33,652 bases of DNA from Helicobacteraceae bacterium (lineage in GTDB: Bacteria; Campylobacterota; Campylobacteria; Campylobacterales; Sulfurimonadaceae): positions 1-33,652 of the forward strand of contig WTBY01000073.1 of assembly GCA_013138865.1 (NCBI GenBank). Reading direction: 5' to 3'. A program made the translations under genes and the position numbers. Below the pieces are notes generated by a model that was not told where the DNA came from, ran no database searches, and saw only the letters and a list, made by a program, of their open reading frames with translations. Position 1 is the first letter of the stretch. Each line of letters opens with the position of its first letter. This document shows positions 7,385-16,317 of the stretch, piece after piece.

Positions 7385-9091
7385 ATGAAACAGACATTTA
7401 AAAGATACATACCCTACTTACAAAATTACAAATTTTACTTTTTTTTGGTTTTTATAGGTATTTTACTAACCGTTGCAGCGACTACTGCAACAGCTCAGAT
7501 CATGCAGCCACTTATGGACGATATGTTCATAAAACGAGATGCAAGTATGATCACACTCATACCTCTAATGCTTATAGGAATTTACTTTTTTAAAGCGCTT
7601 GGTCGCTATTTACAGAGTGTTTTCACTACTTATATAGGTTCTCATGTTGTAACTATTTTACGTGAAGAGCTACTTCAAAAGATGCTCTATTTAGACATGA
7701 CATTTCTGTACAAAAACAGAAGTGGTGATATGATCTCACGCATTACACTAGATGTTGCTAGAATTCAGTACTTCGTCTCAAATATGTTGCCAGAGTTAAT
7801 CCGTGAGAGCTTAACTGTCATAGCACTTATAGCTTATGTGATCTACTTAAACGCAACGCTTGCTTTTTATGCACTTGTTGTTATGCCGCTAGTTTTCTAC
7901 CCATTAATTAAAATAGCAAAAAGACTTAAAAAACTTTCCAACCGATCGCAAAATAAGAATGCTGATGTATTAACAAGACTAACAGAAGTCTTTAACAATG
8001 TAGAGATCATAAAAACTCATGCAACAGAAGAGTATGAAGTTGATCGCTTTGTTGGTGAAAATAGAGAGCTGTTTCGTATAAATATGAAGTCAACTTATGT
8101 TTCAGAGTTAGTATCACCACTTATGGAATTAGTTGGTGCTTTAGGTTTAGCAACTGTGATCTATATGGGTGCGAGTGAAGTTTATGAGAACAGAATGAGC
8201 GTTGGAGAGTTTACAGCTTTTTTAACAGCAGTTGGTTTAGTTTTTCAGCCGATTAGACGCATAGGTTCCATATATGGAAAAATTCAAGATGCACTAGTAG
8301 CAAGCGAGAGAGTATTTAAAATTTTAGATACTACCTCTTTAGTTACAGATGGTTCTAATGAGTTAAAAGAGAATATAGAGCTCATAGAGTTTAAAAACTC
8401 AGAGATAAGTTTCGAAGATGTAAAAGCTCTAAAAAATATAAATATCGCGATGAAAAAGGGTGATACGATCGCACTTGTAGGAGACAGTGGTGGAGGTAAG
8501 TCAACCCTTATTAACCTACTTATACGTTTCTATGATGTGGATAGTGGTTCACTATTAATAAACTCTAAAAATATTAAAACATACACAGAACATTCGCTTA
8601 GAGATAAAATAGCAGTAGTCTCTCAAAGGGTTTACATTTTTCAAGATACTCTCGCAGAAAATGTTGCTTATGGGCATGAGGTAAATGAGACAAAAGTTTT
8701 AGAAGCACTAAAATTAGCAGATGCACTAGAGTTTGTTCAGAGCTTAGAAGATGGAATTCACACTCAAATGCAAGAGTTTGGAGTAAACCTATCAGGTGGA
8801 CAACGCCAACGTATTGCGATCGCACGTGCTATATATAAACACGCTTCTTTACTAATTTTAGATGAAGCGACAAGTGCTCTTGATAACAAAAGTGAAAAAC
8901 GTATACAAGAAGCCCTTAATGCTTACACTAAGGATAAAATCACTATAATAATAGCTCATAGATTGAGTACGATTGAGCATGCAACAGAGATTTTAGTCTT
9001 TAAAGATGGAGAGATAGTCTCTACTGGAACGCATACAGAGTTGCTAGAAAACTCTCAAGAGTACAAAAGATTAGCTGGAAAAATGGAGTAG
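7385..9091 (+). CDS. msbA: MsbA-like lipid/LPS ABC exporter
   Basis: A 568-residue half-transporter: a six-helix membrane domain (about 1-315) fused to an ATPase domain. The nucleotide-binding motifs are Walker A GDSGGGKST (about 366-374), signature LSGGQRQR (about 468), Walker B LLILDEATSALD (about 487-498) and the H-loop IIAHRLST (about 522). The membrane domain resembles MsbA, which flips lipid A-core across the inner membrane as a homodimer. The gene opens the polysaccharide operon, which fits export of LPS. A PglK/Wzk-like role in flipping a lipid-linked oligosaccharide is the main alternative. Confidence 0.85.
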   Translation: MKQTFKRYIPYLQNYKFYFFLVFIGILLTVAATTATAQIMQPLMDDMFIKRDASMITLIPLMLIGIYFFKALGRYLQSVFTTYIGSHVVTILREELLQKMLYLDMTFLYKNRSGDMISRITLDVARIQYFVSNMLPELIRESLTVIALIAYVIYLNATLAFYALVVMPLVFYPLIKIAKRLKKLSNRSQNKNADVLTRLTEVFNNVEIIKTHATEEYEVDRFVGENRELFRINMKSTYVSELVSPLMELVGALGLATVIYMGASEVYENRMSVGEFTAFLTAVGLVFQPIRRIGSIYGKIQDALVASERVFKILDTTSLVTDGSNELKENIELIEFKNSEISFEDVKALKNINIAMKKGDTIALVGDSGGGKSTLINLLIRFYDVDSGSLLINSKNIKTYTEHSLRDKIAVVSQRVYIFQDTLAENVAYGHEVNETKVLEALKLADALEFVQSLEDGIHTQMQEFGVNLSGGQRQRIAIARAIYKHASLLILDEATSALDNKSEKRIQEALNAYTKDKITIIIAHRLSTIEHATEILVFKDGEIVSTGTHTELLENSQEYKRLAGKME

Positions 9092-9096
9092 ATAAA

Positions 9097-9963
9097 TTGA
9101 AAAAGAAAATATTAGTAACAGGCGGAGCAGGTTTCGTTGGTAGTAACCTTTGTGAGCGATTAGCAAAAGATGAGAACAATGATGTTTACTCATTAGATAA
9201 CTACTTTACTGGAAGCAAAGATAATCATGTTGCAAATGTAACATATATAGAAGGCTCAACTTCTAACATAGCTGAGCTTGTATCATTTAAACCTGACATG
9301 GTATATCACTTAGGTGAATACTCAAGAGTTGAGCAGAGCTTTGGAGATATAGAGAAAGTTTGGGAGTACAACAAAGATGGTATTTTCGCTGTTTTACAGT
9401 TTGTACGTAATGCTGGTTGTAAGATTTTATATGCTGGAAGTAGTACAAAATTTGGTGATGGTGGACTTGGTCGGAGTGCTTCACCTTATGCATGGACAAA
9501 AGCCACAAATACAGAGCTTGTTCAAAACTACGGGACTTGGTTTAATGTTCCATATGCGATCACTTACTTCTACAATGTTTATGGAGAGCGTGAGATCCAA
9601 ACAGGAAAATACGCAACTTTAATAGCTCTATTTAAAGAGAAGATGAAAAACAAAGAGCCACTTACAATCGTAGCACCAGGCGAGCAGAAGAGAAACTTTA
9701 CACATATTGACGACATTATAAATGGACTTGTTCTTGTAGGTGAGAATGGTTATGGTGATGAGTTTGGAATAGGATCACCAGAAGCATATAGCATAAAAGA
9801 GATAGCTCAAATGTATGGTGGTGAGATAGAGATGCTACCTGAGCGTGCAGGTAATAGAATGGTAGCAGACGTAATGAGTGCAAAAACAGAAGCACTAGGT
9901 TGGAAACCAACTCGTACTATTAAGCAGTACATAGAAGAGTGTAGAGCTAAGGAGTGGAAATAA
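9097..9963 (+). CDS. NAD-dependent sugar-nucleotide epimerase/dehydratase
   Basis: A 288-residue extended short-chain dehydrogenase. The Rossmann motif is [10 protein letters not shown] (about 8-17). Catalytic Tyr131 and Lys135 lie in SPYAWTK, with the Ser/Thr element in YAGSSTKFG. The late [14 protein letters not shown] and [12 protein letters not shown] segments are typical of UDP-glucose 4-epimerase-like enzymes. It is slightly short for GalE (about 330), so the exact substrate is open. The start is a TTG, preceded by GGAG inside the end of msbA; no ATG fits the Rossmann N-terminus. rmlA follows one base after the stop. Confidence 0.85.
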   Translation: MKKKILVTGGAGFVGSNLCERLAKDENNDVYSLDNYFTGSKDNHVANVTYIEGSTSNIAELVSFKPDMVYHLGEYSRVEQSFGDIEKVWEYNKDGIFAVLQFVRNAGCKILYAGSSTKFGDGGLGRSASPYAWTKATNTELVQNYGTWFNVPYAITYFYNVYGEREIQTGKYATLIALFKEKMKNKEPLTIVAPGEQKRNFTHIDDIINGLVLVGENGYGDEFGIGSPEAYSIKEIAQMYGGEIEMLPERAGNRMVADVMSAKTEALGWKPTRTIKQYIEECRAKEWK

Positions 9964-9964
9964 C

Positions 9965-10855
9965 ATGAAAGGAATAATACTAGCTGGTGGAAGCGGAACT
10001 AGGTTATATCCGATCACAAAAGGTGTATCTAAACAGCTAGTACCTATCTACGACAAACCAATGATCTACTATCCACTATCTGTTTTAATGTTAGCAGGTA
10101 TAAAAGAGGTTCTAATCATCTCTACTCCACAAGACTTACCTCGTTTTGAAGAGTTGCTAGGAGATGGATCTGATCTTGGAATGAAGTTTGAGTATGTCGT
10201 TCAACCATCACCTGATGGTTTAGCACAAGCTTTTATTTTAGGAGAAAAATTTATAGGTAGTGATGATGTTACTTTAGTTCTAGGTGATAATATCTTCTAT
10301 GGACAAGGACTCACAAACCTCTTAGCAGACTCTGTTAAGAATGTAGAAAAAGAGAAAAAAGCAACTGTTTTTGGTTACTATGTAAAAGATCCTGAGCGTT
10401 ATGGAGTTGCAGAGTTTAACGAAGATGGAATAGTAACTTCACTTGAAGAGAAACCAGAGAATCCAAAAAGCAACTACGCAGTTGTAGGTTTATACTTTTA
10501 CCCTAACTCAGTTGTACAAATAGCTAAAAATATAAAACCAAGTGAGCGTGGTGAGTTAGAGATCACAGATGTGAACAAAGAGTATTTAGATAGAGGCGAT
10601 CTTAAAGTAGAGCTTATGGGTAGAGGTTACGCTTGGCTTGATACTGGAACACACGAATCACTTTTAGAAGCTTCACAGTTTATACAAACTATAGAAAATC
10701 GTCAAAGTCTTAAAGTTGCTTGTTTAGAAGAGATCGCTTATGAAATGGGTTATATCTCAAAAGAGAAACTTTTAGAGTTAGCACAACCTTTACATAAAAA
10801 TCAATATGGACAGTACTTAATAAGAAGAGCTTCAATGGGTAGATGTATTAAATAA
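9965..10855 (+). CDS. rfbA: Glucose-1-phosphate thymidylyltransferase (RmlA)
   Basis: A 296-residue nucleotidyltransferase making dTDP-glucose from glucose-1-phosphate and dTTP, the first step to dTDP-L-rhamnose. The signature [11 protein letters not shown] (8-18) and [18 protein letters not shown] are those of Rml[14 protein letters not shown] and the late [17 protein letters not shown] are also specific to this family. Full length. It shares one base with rmlC (ATAATG). Product is feedback-controlled in characterised homologues. Confidence 0.96.
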   Translation: MKGIILAGGSGTRLYPITKGVSKQLVPIYDKPMIYYPLSVLMLAGIKEVLIISTPQDLPRFEELLGDGSDLGMKFEYVVQPSPDGLAQAFILGEKFIGSDDVTLVLGDNIFYGQGLTNLLADSVKNVEKEKKATVFGYYVKDPERYGVAEFNEDGIVTSLEEKPENPKSNYAVVGLYFYPNSVVQIAKNIKPSERGELEITDVNKEYLDRGDLKVELMGRGYAWLDTGTHESLLEASQFIQTIENRQSLKVACLEEIAYEMGYISKEKLLELAQPLHKNQYGQYLIRRASMGRCIK

Positions 10856-11466
10856 TGAAATTTACAAGAAGTGAAATATCAGATGTAATTATATGTGAAC
10901 CAACCGTTCATGGAGATAGTCGTGGTTACTTTGTAGAGACCTTTCGTGAGGATAAGTTAGAAGAGTTTTTAGGGTTTAAAATTAACTTTATTCAAGATAA
11001 CGAAAGTAAATCAAACAGAGGTGTTCTACGTGGGCTACACTATCAACTTCCACCATTTGCACAGACTAAACTTGTTCGTGTTATACAAGGGAGTGTTTTA
11101 GATATAGCCGTTGATATTCGTAAAGGTAGTCCAACTTTTGGAAAATCTATGTCAATAGTTTTAAGTGCTGAAAATAAAAAGCAACTTCTAATTCCAAGAG
11201 GCTTTGCACATGGTTTTGTAGTTTTAGAAGATGAGACTATTTTTGCATATAAAGTTGATAACTACTATTCACAAGTAAGTGATCGCGGAATTGCCTATAA
11301 CGACAAAGAGTTAAATATTGAGTGGCAAATTCCAGCAAGTGAGCTAAAATTGTCTAAAAAAGATAGAGTTCAACCTCTTTTCAAAGAGACAAATGATCTA
11401 TTTGAATATGGTGTGAATTTATATACCCCAAGAGTACTTCCTCACCAAGGCTCACAGCGTGAGTAA
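10855..11466 (+). CDS. rfbC: dTDP-4-dehydrorhamnose 3,5-epimerase (RmlC)
   Basis: A 203-residue cupin-fold epimerase, third step of dTDP-rhamnose synthesis. GVLRGLHYQLPP holds catalytic His62. DIRKGSPTFGK, LLIPRGFAHGFVVL and the Tyr-rich region around KVDNYYS are family signatures. Slightly longer than typical (about 180-190) because of a C-terminal tail. The last eight bases overlap the GTG start of rmlD. Confidence 0.95.
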   Translation: MKFTRSEISDVIICEPTVHGDSRGYFVETFREDKLEEFLGFKINFIQDNESKSNRGVLRGLHYQLPPFAQTKLVRVIQGSVLDIAVDIRKGSPTFGKSMSIVLSAENKKQLLIPRGFAHGFVVLEDETIFAYKVDNYYSQVSDRGIAYNDKELNIEWQIPASELKLSKKDRVQPLFKETNDLFEYGVNLYTPRVLPHQGSQRE

Positions 11467-12325
11467 TATTTTAGTAACTGGTGCAAATGGACAGTTAGGA
11501 TCTGAGTTTAATGAGCTATCTTGCAGTTATAAATATAACTTTTTTTTTACCTCAAAGAGTGATTTAGATATCTCTAGCGCACAAGATGTTAAAAAGTATA
11601 TAACCACTAACAAAATTACTACTATTATAAATTGTGCTGCGTACACAGCTGTTGATAAAGCTGAATCTGAAGAGATCGAAGCTGATAAAATCAACCATTT
11701 AGCTCTGAAAAATTTAGCCGAAATTTCAAAAGAAAAAAATATAAAACTTATTCATATCTCAACAGACTATGTCTTTGATGGAAAAAACTATAAACCTTAT
11801 TTAGAGAGTGATCTAGTAAATCCAAACTCAGTCTATGGCAAAACAAAACTTGCAGGCGAGATGGCTATGAAAGAGCTAAACCCTCATAACTCTATTATAA
11901 TAAGAACCTCATGGGTATATTCAAGCTTTGGTACAAACTTTGTAAAGAGTATGCTTGCTCTTGGACGCGATCGAGATCATTTAGGTGTTATCTACGATCA
12001 AGTAGGTACTCCAACTTATGCAAGAGATTTAGCAAAAACAATTTTAAACATATTACCTAAAATAAAAAGTGAAAAAGTAGCCATTTACAACTACTCAAAT
12101 GAGGGAGTGCTTAGTTGGTTTGACTTCTCAAAAGAGATTATGAGAATGGCAAAAATAGAGTGTAAAATAAACCCTATAGAGACTTTTGAGTACCCAACTC
12201 CTGCTTCAAGACCATACTACTCACTGCTGAATAAGTCAAAAATTAAAAAAGAGTTTAATATAGAAATACCATACTGGAAAGACTCACTTGATGAGTGTTT
12301 AAGAGTTTTAGGAGAGAGAAAATAA
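11459..12325 (+). CDS. rfbD: dTDP-4-dehydrorhamnose reductase (RmlD)
   Basis: A 288-residue NAD(P)-dependent reductase performing the last step to dTDP-L-rhamnose. Signatures are TGANGQLGSE (7-16), STDYVFDG (101-108), SVYGKTK with catalytic Tyr126 and Lys130, and RTSWVYSSFGTNF. The start is GTG within GTGAGTAA, overlapping the rmlC stop; this gives the expected N-terminus right before the Rossmann motif. The stop overlaps the ATG of the next gene by one base. Confidence 0.95.
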   Translation: MSNILVTGANGQLGSEFNELSCSYKYNFFFTSKSDLDISSAQDVKKYITTNKITTIINCAAYTAVDKAESEEIEADKINHLALKNLAEISKEKNIKLIHISTDYVFDGKNYKPYLESDLVNPNSVYGKTKLAGEMAMKELNPHNSIIIRTSWVYSSFGTNFVKSMLALGRDRDHLGVIYDQVGTPTYARDLAKTILNILPKIKSEKVAIYNYSNEGVLSWFDFSKEIMRMAKIECKINPIETFEYPTPASRPYYSLLNKSKIKKEFNIEIPYWKDSLDECLRVLGERK

Positions 12326-13818
12326 TGCAAAAAAAATTTGATAATTGGAATATACTTAAACAAAATATTAATGATAAAAAAAGATCTGTTCACTTTCGGC
12401 AAGGAGAAATATACTTTATAAATATTGGACAAAATATTGGTTATGAAGTATTTGGAAAACAAGAGGAATTTTTAAGACCGGTATTAATATTTAGAAAAAT
12501 AAACAACTCTACTTTTTTAGCTATTCCCTTAACATCAAAAGTAAAAAATGATAATTTCCACCACACTATAACATTTAAAGATAGAGTTAATAGTGCTATG
12601 ATCACACAAATAAAAACTTTTGACTCAAAAAGATTATTATACAAAATTGGTAAAATAGATAAAGAGACATTTACAGATCTAGAAGAAAAAATAGTAGAAT
12701 TTTACAAGTTAACCCCAAAAAGGGGAGGCTACACTCTTCAAGAAGAAGAGCAGCGAATAAGCAACATTATATCTAAAAAAACTAAGTTTGTAAACAGTGG
12801 TTTAAAAACATTACTATTAACTGGTTGTGCTGGTTTTATAGGTAGTAACTTTGTCCCATATTTTTTACAAAAATATGAAAACTACAACATAATAAACTTA
12901 GACCTTTTAACTTACGCAGGTGAAGAAGCGAACCTAAGTGAAGTTGAAAATAGTGAGCGCTATAAGTTTATAAAAGGTGATATCTGTAACCGTGAATTAG
13001 TTGAATTTATATTTAATGAGTATGATATTAGAGGAGTAATTCATTTTGCTGCAGAGTCTCATGTTGATAACTCTATTAAGAATCCTGGTATTTTTATAGA
13101 GACTAATGTAACTGGAACATATACTTTAGTTGATGTTGCTAAAAACTACTGGATGAGCAGACCTTTTAACTATAAAACAGAGTACGAGGGATGTAGGTTT
13201 CATCATATTTCAACTGATGAAGTTTACGGAACACTAGGAGATACTGGACTATTTACTGAGACTACACCATATGCACCTAACTCACCATACTCAGCTTCAA
13301 AAGCAAGCTCAGATATGATCATACGTTCATATAATGAAACTTATGGACTAAACACAGTGATCACAAACTGCTCAAATAACTATGGTGCTAAACAGCACGA
13401 TGAGAAGCTTATACCAACTATCATAAGAAAAGCTCTAGCAAATGAACCCATCCCTATCTATGGTGATGGTAAAAATATACGTGACTGGTTATATGTACTT
13501 GATCACTGTAAAGGAATTGATCTTGTTTTCCATGATGGGTTGACTTCTAATACTTATAATATAGGTGGAAGAAATGAGAGAGACAATCTATATATAGTCA
13601 ACAAAATATGTGAAATACTTGATCAAAAAGTACCACAAGACAGTAGCTATAAAAGCTTAATAACTTTTGTAGAAGATAGAGCTGGACATGATCGCAGATA
13701 TGCAATCGATGCTACTAAAATAGAAAATGAACTTGGATGGAAAGCTGAAGAAAATTTCGAGAGTGGTATTTTGAAGACTATTGAGTGGTATTTAAAAAAG
13801 TATGAGGAGATAGAATAA
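12325..13818 (+). CDS. rfbB: MazF/PemK-like domain fused to dTDP-glucose 4,6-dehydratase (RmlB)
   Basis: One 497-residue reading frame with two domains that are normally separate. Residues about 24-127 are MazF/PemK-like: RQGEIYFINIG, FLRPVLIF with Arg51, AIPLTSK with Thr70, and TQIKTFDSKRLLYKIGKI; Arg51 and Thr70 fall where MazF has its catalytic Arg and Thr. After a linker (about 128-160), residues 161-497 are a full RmlB: Rossmann TGCAGFIGSN, catalytic Thr297-Asp298-Glu299 in STDEVYG, and Tyr322/Lys326 in SPYSASK. RmlB makes dTDP-4-keto-6-deoxyglucose, the second step to rhamnose. There is no in-frame ATG, GTG or TTG in the linker or at the RmlB N-terminus, so RmlB can only be made as a fusion. 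I chose ATG 12325, coupled to rmlD by ATAATG, over an in-frame GTG at 12295. No antitoxin is adjacent. The linker encodes an IS-end-like sequence (12717-12733). Confidence 0.9.
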   Translation: MQKKFDNWNILKQNINDKKRSVHFRQGEIYFINIGQNIGYEVFGKQEEFLRPVLIFRKINNSTFLAIPLTSKVKNDNFHHTITFKDRVNSAMITQIKTFDSKRLLYKIGKIDKETFTDLEEKIVEFYKLTPKRGGYTLQEEEQRISNIISKKTKFVNSGLKTLLLTGCAGFIGSNFVPYFLQKYENYNIINLDLLTYAGEEANLSEVENSERYKFIKGDICNRELVEFIFNEYDIRGVIHFAAESHVDNSIKNPGIFIETNVTGTYTLVDVAKNYWMSRPFNYKTEYEGCRFHHISTDEVYGTLGDTGLFTETTPYAPNSPYSASKASSDMIIRSYNETYGLNTVITNCSNNYGAKQHDEKLIPTIIRKALANEPIPIYGDGKNIRDWLYVLDHCKGIDLVFHDGLTSNTYNIGGRNERDNLYIVNKICEILDQKVPQDSSYKSLITFVEDRAGHDRRYAIDATKIENELGWKAEENFESGILKTIEWYLKKYEEIE

Positions 13819-14555
13819 TGGAAACAGTTGATATACATGAAATTGAGTGGAATGATGAGAAAGTAGCTAGGTTATGGGATTATTACTCAAAAACTCCTCC
13901 TTATAGTGAAGATTATTTTACAAAAGAGGTAGGAAAAAATATTTTACATGAAACAAGTAAAGTACTTGGAAACTTGGATAATAAAGTTATTTTAGATTTT
14001 GGATGTGGACCAGCATTCTTAATGGATCATATATCTAATTTAAATATTCAACCAAAGAAATATATTGGGCTTGATTTTTCAGAAAAATCTGTTGAAAATA
14101 TTAAAAACAAAAAAAATATTAGTTTTGATCATAATGGCGTTTTTGTCCAACAATTACCATCTAGTATTGAATCCAACTCAATTGATATCTGCTTTTTGAT
14201 AGAAGTTATAGAACATTTAGAAGATGATTATTTAGATGGAACATTAAAAGAGATTTTTAGAGTATTGAAACCAGGTGGCAAACTTATAATAACAACACCA
14301 AACAGTGAAGATTTAGATCAAAGTAAAAACTTTTGCCCAGATTGTGGTTCTATTTATCATAAATGGCAACATGTAAGATCTTTTACTTCACATGTATTAG
14401 AAGAGACTCTATTACAGCATGACTTTAAAACTGTAACAGTTGAAGAGTTGACATTTATTGGTGAAAAAACATCTTTTTTTAAAAAATTAAAGTTAAAACT
14501 TAGAAGATTATCACAACGTAAAAATGGGAATTTGTTTGGAATATTTATAAAATGA
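13818..14555 (+). CDS. SAM-dependent methyltransferase, class I
   Basis: A 245-residue methyltransferase. Motif I is ILDFGCGPAFLMDHI, followed by GLDFSEKSVEN, a LIEVIEHLED post-motif and VLKPGGKLIITTPN. A CPDCGSIYHKWQHVRSF segment gives a possible zinc-binding Cys pair seen in related UbiG-like methyltransferases of glycan clusters. The likely job is O- or N-methylation of a sugar in this polysaccharide; acceptor unknown. It overlaps the fusion gene by one base and the next gene by four (ATGA). Base composition is more AT-rich than the rml genes, as usual for variable glycan genes. Confidence 0.82.
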   Translation: METVDIHEIEWNDEKVARLWDYYSKTPPYSEDYFTKEVGKNILHETSKVLGNLDNKVILDFGCGPAFLMDHISNLNIQPKKYIGLDFSEKSVENIKNKKNISFDHNGVFVQQLPSSIESNSIDICFLIEVIEHLEDDYLDGTLKEIFRVLKPGGKLIITTPNSEDLDQSKNFCPDCGSIYHKWQHVRSFTSHVLEETLLQHDFKTVTVEELTFIGEKTSFFKKLKLKLRRLSQRKNGNLFGIFIK

Positions 14556-15472
14556 ACTTAAATAATGATCTAACTATAGGAATAGTTACATCCACTTACA
14601 ATAGAAATCATTTATTGAATAGATCAATTTTATCTGTTATTAATCAAACTTATTCAAATTGGATACTTTGTGTTATTGATGATTGTTCAACTGATCAAAC
14701 ATCTGAGATGATGCAAGAGTTTATAAATGATGAAAGAATTCATTATATTCAATTGAGTACAAACTCAGGTGTAAACGTTGTTAGAAATAAAGGTTTAGAT
14801 TATTTAATAAATGAAAAAAAATGTGATTTCATTTCAATGCTAGATGATGATGACTATTTTAATAAGAATACATTACTTGAAGCATTTAAAATAATTAAAA
14901 AAAATAAAACTCATAAATGGTTTTCGTCAAATCGAGTATACCCAAATGGTACTAAAATAACACAAGTAGATACGTATGGGTTAGTTTCATATTTAGATTA
15001 TATGGTAGGTGAAAAATTGAAAGGTGATGTAGTGCCATTTATTTCTTCTGATTTAATTGGTAATCTACGTTTCAGTGAATTTGGTTTAAAAGGGAATGAG
15101 TGGCATCTTTTTATACAGCTTAAATCTAATATATTTATGTATGATTTTGATTCAACAGTTAGCGAGTATCTAGAAACTGGTATGACTAATTCAAGTAAGA
15201 AAAAAACTCCAAAAATTATAAAAAAATTTAGAAGAGCTTTAGAACAAAATATTATTTACAACTTAAACAAGGGTCTCACTTATGAAAGTATTGAAGCAAA
15301 AAAATCTAAAAATCTATTAAGAAGTAATAATAGTATAAAGAATAGGTTGAAATACTATCGAAATTCAATTAGATCTTACTTTATAAATATAATAGATTTT
15401 TTAGGTATTTATAATTATTTAATAAAAAGAAACTATAAAAAATATCTAACTATGTTAGGCAATATTCAATAA
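14552..15472 (+). CDS. Glycosyltransferase family 2
   Basis: A 306-residue GT-A fold transferase. N-terminal IVTSTYNRNHLLNRSI, CVIDDCSTDQTSE for nucleotide-sugar binding and the SMLDDDDYF metal-binding motif place it in GT2. The C-terminal third is basic and AT-rich with little conservation. It probably adds one sugar of the O-unit or core; donor and linkage cannot be predicted. It shares four bases with the methyltransferase and one with the next gene. Confidence 0.85.
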   Translation: MNLNNDLTIGIVTSTYNRNHLLNRSILSVINQTYSNWILCVIDDCSTDQTSEMMQEFINDERIHYIQLSTNSGVNVVRNKGLDYLINEKKCDFISMLDDDDYFNKNTLLEAFKIIKKNKTHKWFSSNRVYPNGTKITQVDTYGLVSYLDYMVGEKLKGDVVPFISSDLIGNLRFSEFGLKGNEWHLFIQLKSNIFMYDFDSTVSEYLETGMTNSSKKKTPKIIKKFRRALEQNIIYNLNKGLTYESIEAKKSKNLLRSNNSIKNRLKYYRNSIRSYFINIIDFLGIYNYLIKRNYKKYLTMLGNIQ

Positions 15473-16299
15473 TGGATAATAAAAATTTCCTATCTATTTT
15501 ATTTCTTAGTTTTGATAAGTTCAGTGATGTATTGCCAGTAACATATCATTTTTTTCAAAAAAATTATTCTGAATGTAACTTTAATGTTTACTGGGGCAGT
15601 AATGGGGGAAAAATAGTAGACTTTCATAAAATTGCACCTAAATGGAGCTTAATTCATAATTCTAACTATGACAAAGGTTGGTCACAAAACTTAAAATCAT
15701 ATTTAGAAAATATTAGTACTAAATATGTATTAATAATATTAGATGATTTTTTAATTTTAAATAAACCTGATGAAGAAAAAATATTTAAGGCTCTTAAACT
15801 TATGGAAGAATTTCAAGCGCACTATTGTAGATTAAATCCTAATCCATCAGCTGATATTAAAATTAATGATCACTTTGGATTTATTAAATATTATTCAACA
15901 TATAGAACTTCCTTACAACCTAGTATTTGGAATAGAAAAGAATTACTCAATATTGTAAGTAAATATGAACTTGATCCATGGCAATTTGAACATAAAGCTG
16001 GAATTACTAATGAAAATATAAATGAAGTTTTCTTAGGTGTATTTACTGATATCATTCATGCTTACCATTGTATTGAAAAAGGTAAATGGCTTTCATCTTA
16101 TAAAGAATTATTTCATGAAGAAGGCCTTAATATTAATTATAATAAAAGAGGTACTTGTAATTTAAAAATAAAAAAATATTCTGATACTAAAGAAACCTCA
16201 CTATTTAATTTATTAAAAAATAAAATAAAATTCCATAGAAGAAAATTATTAAAAAAGAATATTTTTAACACTGAATTAAAAATAATTAAATATGATTAA
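15472..16299 (+). CDS. Putative glycosyltransferase of the polysaccharide operon
   Basis: A 275-residue soluble protein, not assigned with certainty. It opens with a beta-strand (FLSILFLSFDKF) and has a DxD-like LIILDDFLILNKPD followed by a QPSIWNRKELL and DPWQFE pattern, resembling poorly studied capsule or LPS glycosyltransferases that end a domain with an acidic, Trp-containing loop. The position between a GT2 gene and the amidotransferase genes supports a glycan role. Very AT-rich, with a Lys-rich C-terminus. Confidence 0.55.
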   Translation: MDNKNFLSILFLSFDKFSDVLPVTYHFFQKNYSECNFNVYWGSNGGKIVDFHKIAPKWSLIHNSNYDKGWSQNLKSYLENISTKYVLIILDDFLILNKPDEEKIFKALKLMEEFQAHYCRLNPNPSADIKINDHFGFIKYYSTYRTSLQPSIWNRKELLNIVSKYELDPWQFEHKAGITNENINEVFLGVFTDIIHAYHCIEKGKWLSSYKELFHEEGLNINYNKRGTCNLKIKKYSDTKETSLFNLLKNKIKFHRRKLLKKNIFNTELKIIKYD

Positions 16300-16317
16300 T
16301 GTAAATAGGATAACTAA

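Noticed and set aside
8598-9910. Several long open frames opposite or shifted relative to the ABC and epimerase genes
   Set aside because: They overlap well-supported genes, have no ribosome sites and show low-complexity His/Leu-rich translations typical of shadow frames.
12295-12324. In-frame GTG at 12295 as start of the MazF-RmlB gene
   Set aside because: It would extend ten residues into rmlD. ATG 12325 overlaps the rmlD stop by one base, as at several other junctions in this operon.
12720-12730. AAGGGGAGG as a relic ribosome site for rmlB
   Set aside because: It lies about 75 bases before the conserved RmlB N-terminus and no start codon follows in frame; an IS-end scar fits better.
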